Positions 20,532-28,903 are shown, numbered from the stretch's first letter. The stretch is 46,529 nucleotides of DNA from an uncultured bacterium (GCA_947381965.1 CANCXX010000036.1:1-46529), one strand, 5' to 3'. The notes: generated by a model from the letters alone, not told the origin. Numbers and translations are program-made.

Positions 20532-20928
20532 GGCGAAAAGGAAAGATAACGGTAAATGGATTGAGGGATATTATGCAGTTATCGGGGCAAAGGATGTCAT
20601 CATAAAAGCGCAGGCAGAAGATTATTATTCTGTTGATGAAAATGTAAAGAAAAGCCACGGGAACGAAGTAATCGAGGTAGACCCTTCTACTGTCTGCCAG
20701 TACACAGGATTGACCGACAAGAACAACAGGAAGATTTTTGAGGGGGATATTTTAAAAAGTGATTTGGATAAAGTTGGAAAGATTGCATATAACGAATCAC
20801 ACATGGCATTTTTAATTTTGGAAGATAAAGAAAATAAATATTATTATATTCAAGAATGTGATAGAAACCATGTAGAAGTTATTGGCAACATTTTTGACCA
20901 TCCAGAGCTGATGGAACCGGAGGCATGA
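20512..20928 (+). CDS. YopX-family phage protein
   Basis: A 138-aa protein with the usual YopX start (REILFKAKRKDNGKWIEGYY), the STVCQYTGLTDKNNRKIFEG core and a GDI-LK domain. YopX proteins are common in Bacillota phages; their role is unknown. The ATG at 20512 matches the family N-terminus but has GGAGG only 2 nt away; ATG at 20479 with AAAGGGG is an alternative that adds 11 residues. Confidence 0.8.
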   Translation: MREILFKAKRKDNGKWIEGYYAVIGAKDVIIKAQAEDYYSVDENVKKSHGNEVIEVDPSTVCQYTGLTDKNNRKIFEGDILKSDLDKVGKIAYNESHMAFLILEDKENKYYYIQECDRNHVEVIGNIFDHPELMEPEA

Positions 20929-20929
20929 A

Positions 20930-21091
20930 ATGGAACCTAAGACAATTATAGAGAGCATGAAAGATATATTGAGGGAGGTAAGCGAGGACATCTGCGATAA
21001 TTACTGCAAGTACAGGGAGACAGCGGATGAAGAATGCTTATGTGATGTGATCAGGGAGGGCGGCATCTGCCCTCTTGACAGGTTAAATTAA
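20930..21091 (+). CDS. small Cys-rich protein, 53 aa
   Basis: A frame of 53 codons with GGAGG 8 nt before ATG. The product has five Cys (EDICDNYCKYR, EECLCDV, GGICPLD), which look like a metal-binding or zinc-knuckle protein. Family unknown. It belongs to the run of short Cys-rich genes from 20304 to 21378. Confidence 0.6.
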   Translation: MEPKTIIESMKDILREVSEDICDNYCKYRETADEECLCDVIREGGICPLDRLN

Positions 21092-21114
21092 ACTTTAGCG
21101 GAGGTGGAGGAAGA

Positions 21115-21378
21115 ATGGAACAGCAAGAGATCATGCAAGAGGCAGTCCGAGAAATAAGGAAAATGTACATTGATACAAATAAGTCAGAAAGATGCAGTGC
21201 TTTAAAAACAGCGATTGCAGCAATTGAGAGGCAGATACCCAAAAAGGTGATTGATGATACGGAGTTTGGAATGTGCCCGTATTGCCATGGTGAATTTAAT
21301 AGTGAGTTAGTAAGTGAATATAATGTGAAATATTGTCTGCATTGTGGACAGGCATTGGATTGGAGCAAACTCATTTAA
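21115..21378 (+). CDS. zinc-ribbon protein, 87 aa
   Basis: An 87-aa protein: a helical N-terminal part (EAVREIRKMYIDTNKSERC) and a C-terminal zinc ribbon with CPYC and CLHC pairs, the same architecture as the gene at 16643. The TTTAGCGGAGG element precedes the start. It ends 20 bp before the next gene. Confidence 0.65.
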   Translation: MEQQEIMQEAVREIRKMYIDTNKSERCSALKTAIAAIERQIPKKVIDDTEFGMCPYCHGEFNSELVSEYNVKYCLHCGQALDWSKLI

Positions 21379-21397
21379 ACTTTAGCGGAGGCGGAAG

Positions 21398-21721
21398 ATG
21401 AGAAAAAAGGATTTGAAATCGGGGATGATCGTTAAGACCTATAACGGTATGTATTACTTAGTGTTGCTTGATACGGGTATGGAAGTTTCCGATCGTACGG
21501 ATAAAGATGTTTTGGTGGGAATTAATCAGAACGGAAGTATAAAAAGTGAAGGATGGATGCAGCTATCTGGATATAGCGATAGCTTGAAACTTGAAGATGA
21601 GGAGTGCGAAGAAGAGGAATGGGACATAGTGGAGGTTTTGTCTGTAAGATGCGCTGCTGATATCGGCAACATGAGATATTACACAAGCATTTGGACAAGG
21701 CCCGGATTTGAGGGGAATTGA
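21398..21721 (+). CDS. hypothetical phage protein, 107 aa
   Basis: A 107-aa protein with an N-terminal beta-rich half that reads like an SH3-type barrel (KSGMIVKTYNGMYYLVLLD) and an acidic middle (DEECEEEEWDIVEV). Family not recognised. It is preceded by the TTTAGCGGAGG element with an ideal distance to ATG. Confidence 0.65.
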   Translation: MRKKDLKSGMIVKTYNGMYYLVLLDTGMEVSDRTDKDVLVGINQNGSIKSEGWMQLSGYSDSLKLEDEECEEEEWDIVEVLSVRCAADIGNMRYYTSIWTRPGFEGN

Positions 21722-21739
21722 ACCTTAGCGGAGGCAGGG

Positions 21740-21874
21740 ATGAATGCAAGAGAGATAGCAGTTATGATTACAGAAATGCTTCAGGAAGAAAAAGAGACAT
21801 TTCTGGAATTGCTGGAGGATGAAGATTTTGGGGAAATTGAAGAAGAGATATTTTGTTTTCTTACGGAAGAGTAG
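21740..21874 (+). CDS. small acidic protein, 44 aa
   Basis: A frame of 44 codons, strongly acidic and helical (LQEEKETFLELLEDEDFGEI then EEEIFCFLTEE). The TTAGCGGAGG copy lies just upstream at 21725-21734. No family recognised; the shared initiation element is the main support for translation. Confidence 0.55.
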   Translation: MNAREIAVMITEMLQEEKETFLELLEDEDFGEIEEEIFCFLTEE

Positions 21875-21938
21875 CGAAGGGAATATGGTGAAATAGTCAG
21901 CTAAACTGCCCTTTAGCGGAGTAAGGAAAGGAGAGGAC

Positions 21939-22331
21939 ATGACAAAGAAAGAATTAGCGGAAAAACTTAATGGGACGGAGTATGCCGGATACAGGATATT
22001 CAGTAAAGGGATTTTGCAGGAAGCAAAGGAAAGCGGCCTGGTTATCGTTTACGGTGCGAGTGATGACCTGATGGAATTCGAAGGGGCATTTGAGGATGAA
22101 GGAAGCTGTTATGATGGCGGCACAGTTTATTTTGACCGGAATGGGGTGTCAATGGATGGTACCGTAAGAAAATATTCGGTCACTGCAAAATGGTGTGACG
22201 GGGAAGACGAGGAGGGCAACCCGGCAGCATGGAGCTATGAAACGGATATTCCTCATGAGACATTCAAAATATGGGAGGATGGGGAACTTTACTGCATAGG
22301 ATTGGTGTTTGCGATTGATGATATACGATAG
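21939..22331 (+). CDS. hypothetical phage protein, 130 aa
   Basis: A 130-aa acidic protein (TKKELAEKLNGTEYAGYRIF at the start; VIVYGASDDLMEFEGAFEDE; WSYETDIPHETFKIWEDGEL). It reads like a conserved phage protein of gut clostridia but no function is known. The ribosome binding site GGAAAGGAGAGG follows the last TTTAGCGGAG copy. Confidence 0.65.
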   Translation: MTKKELAEKLNGTEYAGYRIFSKGILQEAKESGLVIVYGASDDLMEFEGAFEDEGSCYDGGTVYFDRNGVSMDGTVRKYSVTAKWCDGEDEEGNPAAWSYETDIPHETFKIWEDGELYCIGLVFAIDDIR

Positions 22332-22415
22332 TGGAACAAAACAGGCAAAAGAGTATCAAATGATCAATAAATGAATCGATCCGGCAGCAGGCGTATAAGG
22401 CAGGAGGAAAAAATC

Positions 22416-22664
22416 ATGGCAGATGCATTGGCATATGAAGTATTTGAAGAACTGAAAAAAGATATAGAAAAGGGGGATTTTGGAATATATCTTGATACCT
22501 GGGATTATGAAGACGAATATTCCCATAATGATATTGAAATTGCAAGAGGTAAATTAATTGAATTAGCTAAAGAATATTTTCGCGTGAATACGATGGATTA
22601 TGAAGCGAAAGAAGTAAATGAGAATGTATATATTTTTAATAAGAGTACAGGAGAAAGGCTGTAG
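22416..22664 (+). CDS. hypothetical phage protein, 82 aa
   Basis: An 82-aa acidic protein (YEVFEELKKDIEKGDFGIYL near the start). The ATG at 22416 follows GGAGGAAAAAATC; the in-frame ATG at 22371 lacks a site. A 14-nt sequence GGCAGCAGGCGTAT upstream (22383-22396) is repeated before the next gene. Function unknown. Confidence 0.6.
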   Translation: MADALAYEVFEELKKDIEKGDFGIYLDTWDYEDEYSHNDIEIARGKLIELAKEYFRVNTMDYEAKEVNENVYIFNKSTGERL

Positions 22665-22702
22665 GAACAAGAGGCAGCAGGCGTATTGGGAAAGGAAAAG
22701 AA

Positions 22703-22927
22703 ATGATTCCAGTAGAAAAGTTATATCAGTATGAACCGTTTCTGTTCATGGGAAAGTTAATAATACCTGATGGAAATGGAGGTATAAATGGTACATATGA
22801 TCCCATGAAAGTGGCACTTGATTTTTTTACCCACAGTAATGATGCATTATTTTTGATGTATGGTTTTAACTGGGTACCAGAAGAGCCGTATTATTCAAAG
22901 GCAAGGAAACAGTTAGGAATGAAATGA
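22703..22927 (+). CDS. hypothetical phage protein, 74 aa
   Basis: A 74-aa protein with aromatic-rich ends (VEKLYQYEPFLFMGKLIIPD; YGFNWVPEEPYYSKARKQLG). No family recognised. The upstream region repeats GGCAGCAGGCGTAT (22673-22686). ATG follows GGGAAAGGAAAAGA. Confidence 0.6.
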   Translation: MIPVEKLYQYEPFLFMGKLIIPDGNGGINGTYDPMKVALDFFTHSNDALFLMYGFNWVPEEPYYSKARKQLGMK

Positions 22928-23013
22928 AAAGCTGTGTGGTAACAGACAGATATGTAGCAAATAAACAGGCGGTACATCACCGGCTAAAGTTACTGTACCG
23001 CCACTACGCTTAA
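22924..23013 (+). CDS. possible 29-aa basic peptide
   Basis: A 29-codon frame in ATGA overlap with the previous gene; the product is basic and helical (RYVANKQAVHHRLKLLYRHY). Its second half contains both arms of a 9-bp inverted repeat, so the DNA may instead serve as a site. Translation is uncertain. Confidence 0.35.
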   Translation: MKSCVVTDRYVANKQAVHHRLKLLYRHYA

Positions 23014-23043
23014 GGTTATTGTATCACAGCGGTAATCCTTAAG
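22968..23043. repeat. two inverted repeats upstream of the second recombinase
   Basis: GGCGGTACA (22968-22976) pairs with TGTACCGCC (22994-23002), with 17 nt between. CTTAAGG (23009-23015) pairs with CCTTAAG (23037-23043), with 21 nt between. Neither has a T-tract. Two dyads ending 26 bp before a tyrosine recombinase gene may be its recombination or binding sites, or mRNA structures controlling it. Confidence 0.5.
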
Positions 23044-23068
23044 CAACAATAAAAATGGAGGGTTACAT

Positions 23069-24097
23069 ATGTGCATGACGAAGAATGATTTAATCAATGA
23101 CGTGGCAGCAGGCCTGACAATGACATTAAACCAGGAGCAGGTAGATATTGTAAAAGCAGTTTTTATTGTTAAAATGCAGGGGTATGAAATACATGAAGTA
23201 AACACCCTTCCGTCAGTGGAAGTGGCAGATAATGATTTTATTTTAAAAAGATTCACAATAGATATGCTGGCAAAGGGTATCAAAGAAAGCAGCATTAAAG
23301 CGTATCTGAACGTGGTAAAGCCTTTCTTCAATGAAACAGGCGTAAATTTTACAGATGTGACAGCTCAGCACATCACGGATTATTTAGCAGTCAAGAAAGT
23401 TTCAAAGAATGCGAACGGGAAGAAAAATTCCCAATCCTATCTTGCCGGGATATGCAGGGTATTGTTCGTGTTCTTTGGCTGGGCATATAAAAAGCATCAT
23501 ATCAGGGAAGATATCATGAGGGATGTTGACCGGATAAAAACAAAGCAGAAGAAAAAAGACCGGATCACGCCGGAAGAGATGGAAGCCTGCCGTGAGATAT
23601 TAAAGGATGACAGGGAAAAGGCGCTGTTTGAATTGATGATATCCACTGGAATGCGGGTAGGCGAGATTGCAAAACTTCGGATAGAGGATATCGACTTCCA
23701 GCAGCGCAAGATAAATATCCATGGGGAAAAAACTGAAAGCGCAGACCGTGACGGCTATCTAAGCATTCGGGCGCGGAATGCCCTGGCTAAGTATTTGGGG
23801 GAGAGGGTGAGCGGTTTCGTTTTCCGGCCGGTACGCAACGTGCTTCCTGACGATAAGCCAATCGGCAACGGCACGGTTGAGGATATAGCAAAGGAGATCG
23901 GAAAGAGGGCAGGGGTGCATTGCAAGACCACAGTCCATATATACCGGAAAACATTTGCCAGCGATACATACCGCAGGACTGGCAATATCAAGCTTGTGTC
24001 GATCCTGTTGGGACATGCAAACACGGCTATTACAGAGAAGTTTTATCTGGTTGATGATATGAAAGATATAGAATATCAGGCATTGTATGCGGCATGA
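23069..24097 (+). CDS. second tyrosine recombinase (XerC/D-like)
   Basis: A 342-aa recombinase with an N-terminal core-binding domain (about 50-145) and a catalytic domain (about 160-335). Catalytic residues read R196 (STGMRVGEIAKL), K221, H290-x-x-R293 (HIYRKTFA), H316 (LGHAN) and Y326 (KFYLV), so it should be active. It is not close to the integrase at 526-1632 and lies just before the late regulator and terminase rather than near att. Possible roles are dimer resolution, phage DNA inversion or a regulatory job; none can be told from the sequence. Confidence 0.88.
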   Translation: MCMTKNDLINDVAAGLTMTLNQEQVDIVKAVFIVKMQGYEIHEVNTLPSVEVADNDFILKRFTIDMLAKGIKESSIKAYLNVVKPFFNETGVNFTDVTAQHITDYLAVKKVSKNANGKKNSQSYLAGICRVLFVFFGWAYKKHHIREDIMRDVDRIKTKQKKKDRITPEEMEACREILKDDREKALFELMISTGMRVGEIAKLRIEDIDFQQRKINIHGEKTESADRDGYLSIRARNALAKYLGERVSGFVFRPVRNVLPDDKPIGNGTVEDIAKEIGKRAGVHCKTTVHIYRKTFASDTYRRTGNIKLVSILLGHANTAITEKFYLVDDMKDIEYQALYAA

Positions 24098-24131
24098 AAT
24101 AATAAATAAAATGTGTGGGAGGGGAATTGCT

Positions 24132-24551
24132 TTGACCAGGAAAGAGTTGGAAGAGTACAGGAGCAATAAAGAGGAAATCAAAGAATTGCAATATAAATTA
24201 TTCCATCTGGGGGAGGGAGATTCCATGATGGGTAATGATACGATTCTGGATTACCGGAGCGGGTATCCTATGCCGCAGTCAGTAGTCGGTGTTGATTGGG
24301 ACAAAGTAGACAGGCTTGAAAAGCGGTATGAGGATAAAATAAAGGCGCTTGAAAAGGCCTGTGAGAGAACGGAAGATTTTATTGAGTCGATACCAGACGG
24401 TATTACCAGGAGGATATGTCGAATGCATTATATTGATGGTCTGCCACAGAAAAGCATTGCAAAAGAGCTTCATATGGAAAAAAGCAGTGTTAGTAAAAGA
24501 ATTTCAAAATATTTGCAACTTTCACCCAATTCATCTGATTCAATATTATAA
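24132..24551 (+). CDS. DUF1492-like sigma-region-4 late regulator
   Basis: A 139-aa protein with an N-terminal coiled helix (TRKELEEYRSNKEEIKELQY) and a C-terminal HTH resembling sigma-70 region 4 (ICRMHYIDGLPQKSIAKELH, then MEKSSVSKRISKY). Proteins of this type (DUF1492, ArpU/RinA-like) stand just before terminase genes and are thought to switch on late transcription. The TTG at 24132 after GGGAGGGG fits the family start; a longer in-frame ATG at 24087 overlaps the recombinase stop. Confidence 0.78.
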   Translation: MTRKELEEYRSNKEEIKELQYKLFHLGEGDSMMGNDTILDYRSGYPMPQSVVGVDWDKVDRLEKRYEDKIKALEKACERTEDFIESIPDGITRRICRMHYIDGLPQKSIAKELHMEKSSVSKRISKYLQLSPNSSDSIL

Positions 24552-24597
24552 TAATAATCAGGGGGTTCAGCAAAAGGCGCCCCTATATAAAAAGGTA

Positions 24598-24631
24598 AAA
24601 CACCTGGCTGGATTTGGCTGGGTGTTTTTTT
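24598..24631 (+). terminator. terminator before the late operon
   Basis: CACCTGGC (24601-24608) pairs with GCTGGGTG (24617-24624) through 8 bp with two G-T pairs, followed by TTTTTTT. It closes the early/middle transcript, so the terminase operon needs its own promoter, which was not identified, or antitermination. Confidence 0.75.
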
Positions 24632-24703
24632 CACGGAAATATCATGAATACATAAATGGCACAAGCCGTTTGATTTTTTACAGCCGGATCGGAAGGTGAG
24701 GAG

Positions 24704-25156
24704 GTGGCAGGTTACGATAACATAAGGGATAAGGGGTTTAATATGCGAACCACGGAGGAAGTGCGGGAGATCGCGTCCAGGGGAGGAAAAGCTTCCGGGG
24801 AAGCCAGACGGCGGAAAGCAGACCTCAGGAAGACGATGAACCTTTTGCTGACTGCCGAGATAGACAGCCCGGAATGGACGCCTGTCCTGCAGGCATTAGG
24901 GCTTGACAGCACATTGGAGTCTGCCGTAAGTATGGCAATGATCAAAGAGGCACTGGCAGGAAATGTAAAAGCTTATGTTGCAATCCGTGATACAATCGGG
25001 CAGACTACTAAGTCTGACAAAGAGCTTGATGAACAGGATGAAAGGATTAAATCTGTGAAGCTTGATAATGAGGAAAAACGCCAGAAAGCAAAAGAAGAGG
25101 AAGAAAGCAGCCTTGGCGATATAATAGAGAAAGCGTTTAATGCAAGAAATGAGTAA
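24704..25156 (+). CDS. terminase small subunit-like protein
   Basis: A 150-aa protein with a basic, HTH-like N-terminal half (VREIASRGGKASGEARRRKA, then DLRKTMNLLL) and an acidic coiled C-terminus. Its place directly before TerL with a 17-nt overlap indicates TerS, which recognises phage DNA for packaging. The start is GTG after GAAGGTGAGGAG. Confidence 0.75.
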   Translation: MAGYDNIRDKGFNMRTTEEVREIASRGGKASGEARRRKADLRKTMNLLLTAEIDSPEWTPVLQALGLDSTLESAVSMAMIKEALAGNVKAYVAIRDTIGQTTKSDKELDEQDERIKSVKLDNEEKRQKAKEEEESSLGDIIEKAFNARNE

Positions 25157-26585
25157 ACTGGAAGAGGCGATATTATATTATTCCCGCAATCCGGTTGATT
25201 TTGTGGAAGATATCATTAAAGCAAGGCCTGATGAAAATCAAAGGGCAATTCTGCGCAGTGTAGAATCGGAACCCATGACCTCTGTACGTTCTGGCCATGG
25301 GATTGGGAAGAGCGCGGTGGAAAGCTGGGCGATCATATGGTTCCTATGCACAAGGCCATTCCCTAAAGTCCCATGTACAGCACCGACACAGCACCAGCTT
25401 TTCGACCTTTTGTGGGCGGAAGCTGCAAAGTGGCTCCGGAATAGCCCGGCGCTTGGCAGGGAGCTGGTCTGGACAAAAGAAAAAATATATATGCGGGGAC
25501 ACCCGGAAGAATGGTTCGCGGTTGCACGTACCGCTACAAACCCGGACGCATTACAGGGATTTCATGCAGAACACCTGCTATTTATCATTGATGAAGCCTC
25601 CGGTGTAAAAGATATTGTGTTTGAGCCGATTTTAGGGTCGCTGTCTACTGGCGGGGCAAAACTGCTGATGTGCGGGAACCCAACACGCCTTACAGGTTTC
25701 TTTTATAACAGTCATCATAAAAGCAGGGCGTCCTATAATGCCCTTCATGTAGATGGGCGGACAAGCGTAAGGGTAGACCAGGACTTTGTCAATAAGATCA
25801 TAGAGATGTTCGGGATCGACAGTGATGTGTTCCGGGTGAGGGTTGCGGGAGAATTCCCAAAATCACTGGCAGACAGCTTCATTGTTATGGAATGGGCGGA
25901 GAAAGCAGCCAAAAGGATGGTGGAATCTTCTGGCGAGCGGCTAAGCCTTGGGGTTGACGTTGCCAGGTATGGCGATGATTCATCTGTCGTTTATCCGGTG
26001 TTTGACCAGAACAGGAGCGGCGAGCCGGAGGTTTACTGCCATAATGATACAATGGAACTGGCAGGGAATGTGATCCTGGCGTTAAAAAAATATGTGTCTG
26101 AAAGCCCGGCAACGATGGAATTTAAAGTCAAGGTGGACTGTGACGGCTTAGGCGTTGGGGTCTATGACCGTTTAAAAGAGCAGGAAGATGATATTTTAAA
26201 ACAGATGCAGGCCATACGTGAAGAGATGGCGGAACAGGACAGGGAAGAAAGCAATGCTGCTGGCATTACCCTTGACATCATAGAGTGCCACTTTGGCGGC
26301 GCTGGGGGGAAGCTTGATGACGGGGATCCTGTAGAATTTGAAAACAGCACAGGCATTATGTGGGGAATGGTGCGGAAGCTTTTAAAAGACGGGACACTGT
26401 CTATTTGGAATGATGATAAGCTGATTGCCCAGCTTAGCAATAGAAAATATACAGTGAACAGTAAGGGGAAAATAGAACTGGAAAAAAAGGCGGATATGAA
26501 AAAAAGGGGTTTATCATCCCCGGATATTGCGGATGCTCTGGCATTGGCATTATACAATCCGGTTACAGAATACATATGGTATTAA
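25140..26585 (+). CDS. terL: terminase large subunit
   Basis: A 481-aa packaging motor and nuclease. The ATPase has Walker A SGHGIGKSA at 51-59 and Walker B LLFIIDEASG at about 147-156. The RNase H-like nuclease has acidic motifs GVDVARYGDDSS at about 271-282, KVDCDGLGVGV at about 332-342 and SPDIADALALAL near the C-terminus. All parts are present, so it should be functional. It translocates DNA into the procapsid through the portal encoded next. Confidence 0.93.
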   Translation: MQEMSKLEEAILYYSRNPVDFVEDIIKARPDENQRAILRSVESEPMTSVRSGHGIGKSAVESWAIIWFLCTRPFPKVPCTAPTQHQLFDLLWAEAAKWLRNSPALGRELVWTKEKIYMRGHPEEWFAVARTATNPDALQGFHAEHLLFIIDEASGVKDIVFEPILGSLSTGGAKLLMCGNPTRLTGFFYNSHHKSRASYNALHVDGRTSVRVDQDFVNKIIEMFGIDSDVFRVRVAGEFPKSLADSFIVMEWAEKAAKRMVESSGERLSLGVDVARYGDDSSVVYPVFDQNRSGEPEVYCHNDTMELAGNVILALKKYVSESPATMEFKVKVDCDGLGVGVYDRLKEQEDDILKQMQAIREEMAEQDREESNAAGITLDIIECHFGGAGGKLDDGDPVEFENSTGIMWGMVRKLLKDGTLSIWNDDKLIAQLSNRKYTVNSKGKIELEKKADMKKRGLSSPDIADALALALYNPVTEYIWY

Positions 26586-26600
26586 GTTGAGGTATTTGCT

Positions 26601-28754
26601 ATGGGGATTTTTAAAAGAAGAAGGGCGTCAGACCAATTTGTCCGTGAAAGGGCGATGCAGCGTGTGATGGTGCCGCGTTATACGGCGCCTCCAGCCAGAA
26701 ACACATCTGAATGGATGGCAGCTTTTGGAAAAAACCCAAGGCTTGCGCCTATTGAAAAGATTGCATCGGACTTGTCGTATGCACAGGGAAGATTGTACAG
26801 GACAGGGATGGGTGGGAATAAGGCGGAAATCCGGGAGCACCCTTTTCTGGATTTCATAAATAACCCTAATCCGTTATTTGAAATGACGGCCAGTGCTTTA
26901 TGGAAACTTCACATGGAATACCTGCTTTTAAAAGGAGAGGCGTATTGCATTATAGAGCGCTACCCGGATGGGACGCCTGCGGAGCTTTGGCCTGTCCCAC
27001 CCCAATGGGTGCAGGCGATTCCATATCAGGGCTTTCCTTTTTATACAATACGGGCAACGGACGGGACGGTCATGGATGTGCCGGTGGATGACATGTTCGT
27101 GCAGAAAGACCTCAATCCTTCAGACCCTTACCGCAGGGGGCTGGGGCAGGCTGAAGGGGTAGCAGATGAAGTTGAAATTGATGAATATGCAGCAAAATTC
27201 CAGAAAAATTTCTTTTACAATGGTGCGACTCCGGACACTGTTGTCCTGCTTCCGGGCGCTGATGAAAAACAGGTAAAAAGGTTCCGCGCAACATGGATAG
27301 ATAAATTTGCGGGAGTATTCCGGTCACACGGGGTAGAAATCATCGGTGCGCCAAGGGAAGGCAATATGCCGTCAGTGACCAAACTTTCTGATAACATGAA
27401 AGACCTTGACATGGTCAACGGCAGGACTTTTACAAGGGATGCCATCATGGAGCATTTTGGAGTCCCACGTGAAATCATGGGAATCACCCAGAACAGCAAC
27501 CGCGCAACTGCTGACGCAGCCCAGTACATATACGCTAAGAATGTTTTACGGCCGCGGCTGATGCAGAGACAGGATGCCATTAACTTACAGCTTCTTCCGG
27601 CATATGGGGACGGCCTTTACTGGGAGTATGATGATGCCGTGCCGCATGATTTAGAATTTGATAAGTCCCTGGCAATGGAGGGCTGGCAGAATGGGCTCCT
27701 GACGAAAAATGAAGCCAAGGAACTGCTTGGGATGGAAACAGACGGGAAAGGGGATATATATAAAATTGGTTTTTCCGACTTGTTTGTTGGGGCAGGTGAA
27801 GACCTGGCAGACATATCGGGGCAGATGGCGAATATGCAGTATGCAGAAATACCGGAGCCATTGGAAACGGACAGGAACACAGTGGAGATTGCAGTGAATG
27901 GAGAAAATCCTGATGATGAGGCTGTTATCCTCCGCAAGGCAGCATATATACAGGGAAGGCAGATGAAAGCGTCAAGCCGCGAGATTGAAGCGGCCAGGAC
28001 AGTACAGGCGAAAAAGTTTGAGACGGCGGCAATGGGGTATTTAAAACGTCAGGGACAGATGCTGCAGAGTACCCTTTCCGGCCATAAAGCAGGCGGTGAC
28101 ATCTGGGAGGCAATCGGCATGGCTCAGGAAGAATACAATAACCTGACAGAAGCAGAGAAAACTGATGTTATATCCGAATTTACGGAAAGCCTGGCTGACT
28201 GGAAGAAAGAGTCGTCACTGCTGGAATCGATCCTTGCGCCGCTCTGGTCGGAAACTTACAAAAAAGGTGCGAAAACTACAAAAAAGGTGTACCGCCTGAA
28301 CGGGCTTAATATACCGGAGCTGACAAACACCGCAAGGATGAGGGGCGGGCAGAGGGTTACCAAAGTGACCCAGACAACAAAGGAAGTCATAAGCCGGATT
28401 ATTACAGCAGGGCTGGAAGAAGGAAAAGGCAGGAACCTTTTGGCTGATGAGATCATGGAAGAGATGGGGGCGTCAAGCCAGAGGGCGAGACTGATCGCTA
28501 CCCAGGAATGCAATACTTCTTTGTTAGCTGGGAATTTTGACATGGCAAAGAAAGGGGGATTCCGTGCCAAGACATGGCATGTCACCAATATAGGCAAAGC
28601 AAGGGAAACACACCGCGACCTGAATGGGCGGACAGTACCGTTTGACGCCCCATTTATCACAGTGAGGGGCAACAGGCTGATGATGCCCTGCGACCCTGAT
28701 TGCAGTGTGGCAGAAGAAACAGTAAACTGCCATTGTTTTTTAACGTATTCATAG
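26601..28754 (+). CDS. portal protein fused to a MuF-like head morphogenesis domain
   Basis: A 717-aa protein, far longer than an HK97-type portal (about 400 aa). Residues about 1-410 are portal (FLDFINNPNPLFEM; EYLLLKGEAYCIIERYPDG; FGVPREIMGITQNSNRATAD). From about 580 a Mu gp30/MuF-type domain follows (ARLIATQECNTSLLAGNFDM, THRDLNGRTVPFDAPF, NCHCFLTYS). Portal and MuF are usually separate neighbouring genes; here they share one frame with no stop or obvious join. The portal part forms the DNA channel; the MuF part is a minor head protein. Confidence 0.85.
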   Translation: MGIFKRRRASDQFVRERAMQRVMVPRYTAPPARNTSEWMAAFGKNPRLAPIEKIASDLSYAQGRLYRTGMGGNKAEIREHPFLDFINNPNPLFEMTASALWKLHMEYLLLKGEAYCIIERYPDGTPAELWPVPPQWVQAIPYQGFPFYTIRATDGTVMDVPVDDMFVQKDLNPSDPYRRGLGQAEGVADEVEIDEYAAKFQKNFFYNGATPDTVVLLPGADEKQVKRFRATWIDKFAGVFRSHGVEIIGAPREGNMPSVTKLSDNMKDLDMVNGRTFTRDAIMEHFGVPREIMGITQNSNRATADAAQYIYAKNVLRPRLMQRQDAINLQLLPAYGDGLYWEYDDAVPHDLEFDKSLAMEGWQNGLLTKNEAKELLGMETDGKGDIYKIGFSDLFVGAGEDLADISGQMANMQYAEIPEPLETDRNTVEIAVNGENPDDEAVILRKAAYIQGRQMKASSREIEAARTVQAKKFETAAMGYLKRQGQMLQSTLSGHKAGGDIWEAIGMAQEEYNNLTEAEKTDVISEFTESLADWKKESSLLESILAPLWSETYKKGAKTTKKVYRLNGLNIPELTNTARMRGGQRVTKVTQTTKEVISRIITAGLEEGKGRNLLADEIMEEMGASSQRARLIATQECNTSLLAGNFDMAKKGGFRAKTWHVTNIGKARETHRDLNGRTVPFDAPFITVRGNRLMMPCDPDCSVAEETVNCHCFLTYS

Positions 28755-28792
28755 GATGGGCTTAAGATAGATATATATATGAGGGGAAATAA

Positions 28793-28903
28793 ATGAATAA
28801 AAAGTTTATTGAATATAGGGGAGGACTCCTGTCAGGGTATGTTCCTGACATCCCCATAATCCCGGCAGGGCGCTGCGAAAGGCAGCGCTCTTTTAAATTA
28901 TAA
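28793..28903 (+). CDS. possible 36-aa peptide
   Basis: An open frame from ATG 28793, after GAGGGGAAAT, reads NKKFIEYRGGLLSGYVPDI then PIIPAGRCERQRSF. It is preceded by a fair ribosome binding site, but its last third is the hairpin at 28868-28890, so it may be chance or a leader peptide. No family recognised. Confidence 0.35.
   Translation: MNKKFIEYRGGLLSGYVPDIPIIPAGRCERQRSFKL
28868..28894 (+). terminator. terminator-like hairpin inside the late operon
   Basis: GGGCGCTGC (28868-28876) pairs with GCAGCGCTC (28882-28890) with a GAAAG loop and TTTT after it. It is strong by form but the T-tract is short. It lies between the portal-MuF gene and the capsid genes, where a full stop would cut off head production. 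Confidence 0.55.

Larger units (their letters stand above)
19347..21921 (+). repeat. TTTAGCGGAGG translation-initiation repeat, five copies
   Basis: Copies lie at 19347-19357, 21094-21104, 21381-21391, 21725-21734 (starting TTAGC) and 21912-21921 (ending GGAG). Each is just before a start codon, and the copies at 21094 and 21381 share further flanking bases (AAACTTTAGCGGAGG). The GGAGG is the ribosome binding site, but the shared TTTAGC prefix is more than a ribosome needs. It suggests that gene units were swapped or duplicated through this sequence. Confidence 0.7.

Noticed and set aside
24552-24703. cos or pac site before terS
   Set aside because: The position is usual for a packaging site, but apart from the terminator and a GGGG/CCCC pair no repeat set or cohesive-end-like sequence could be supported.
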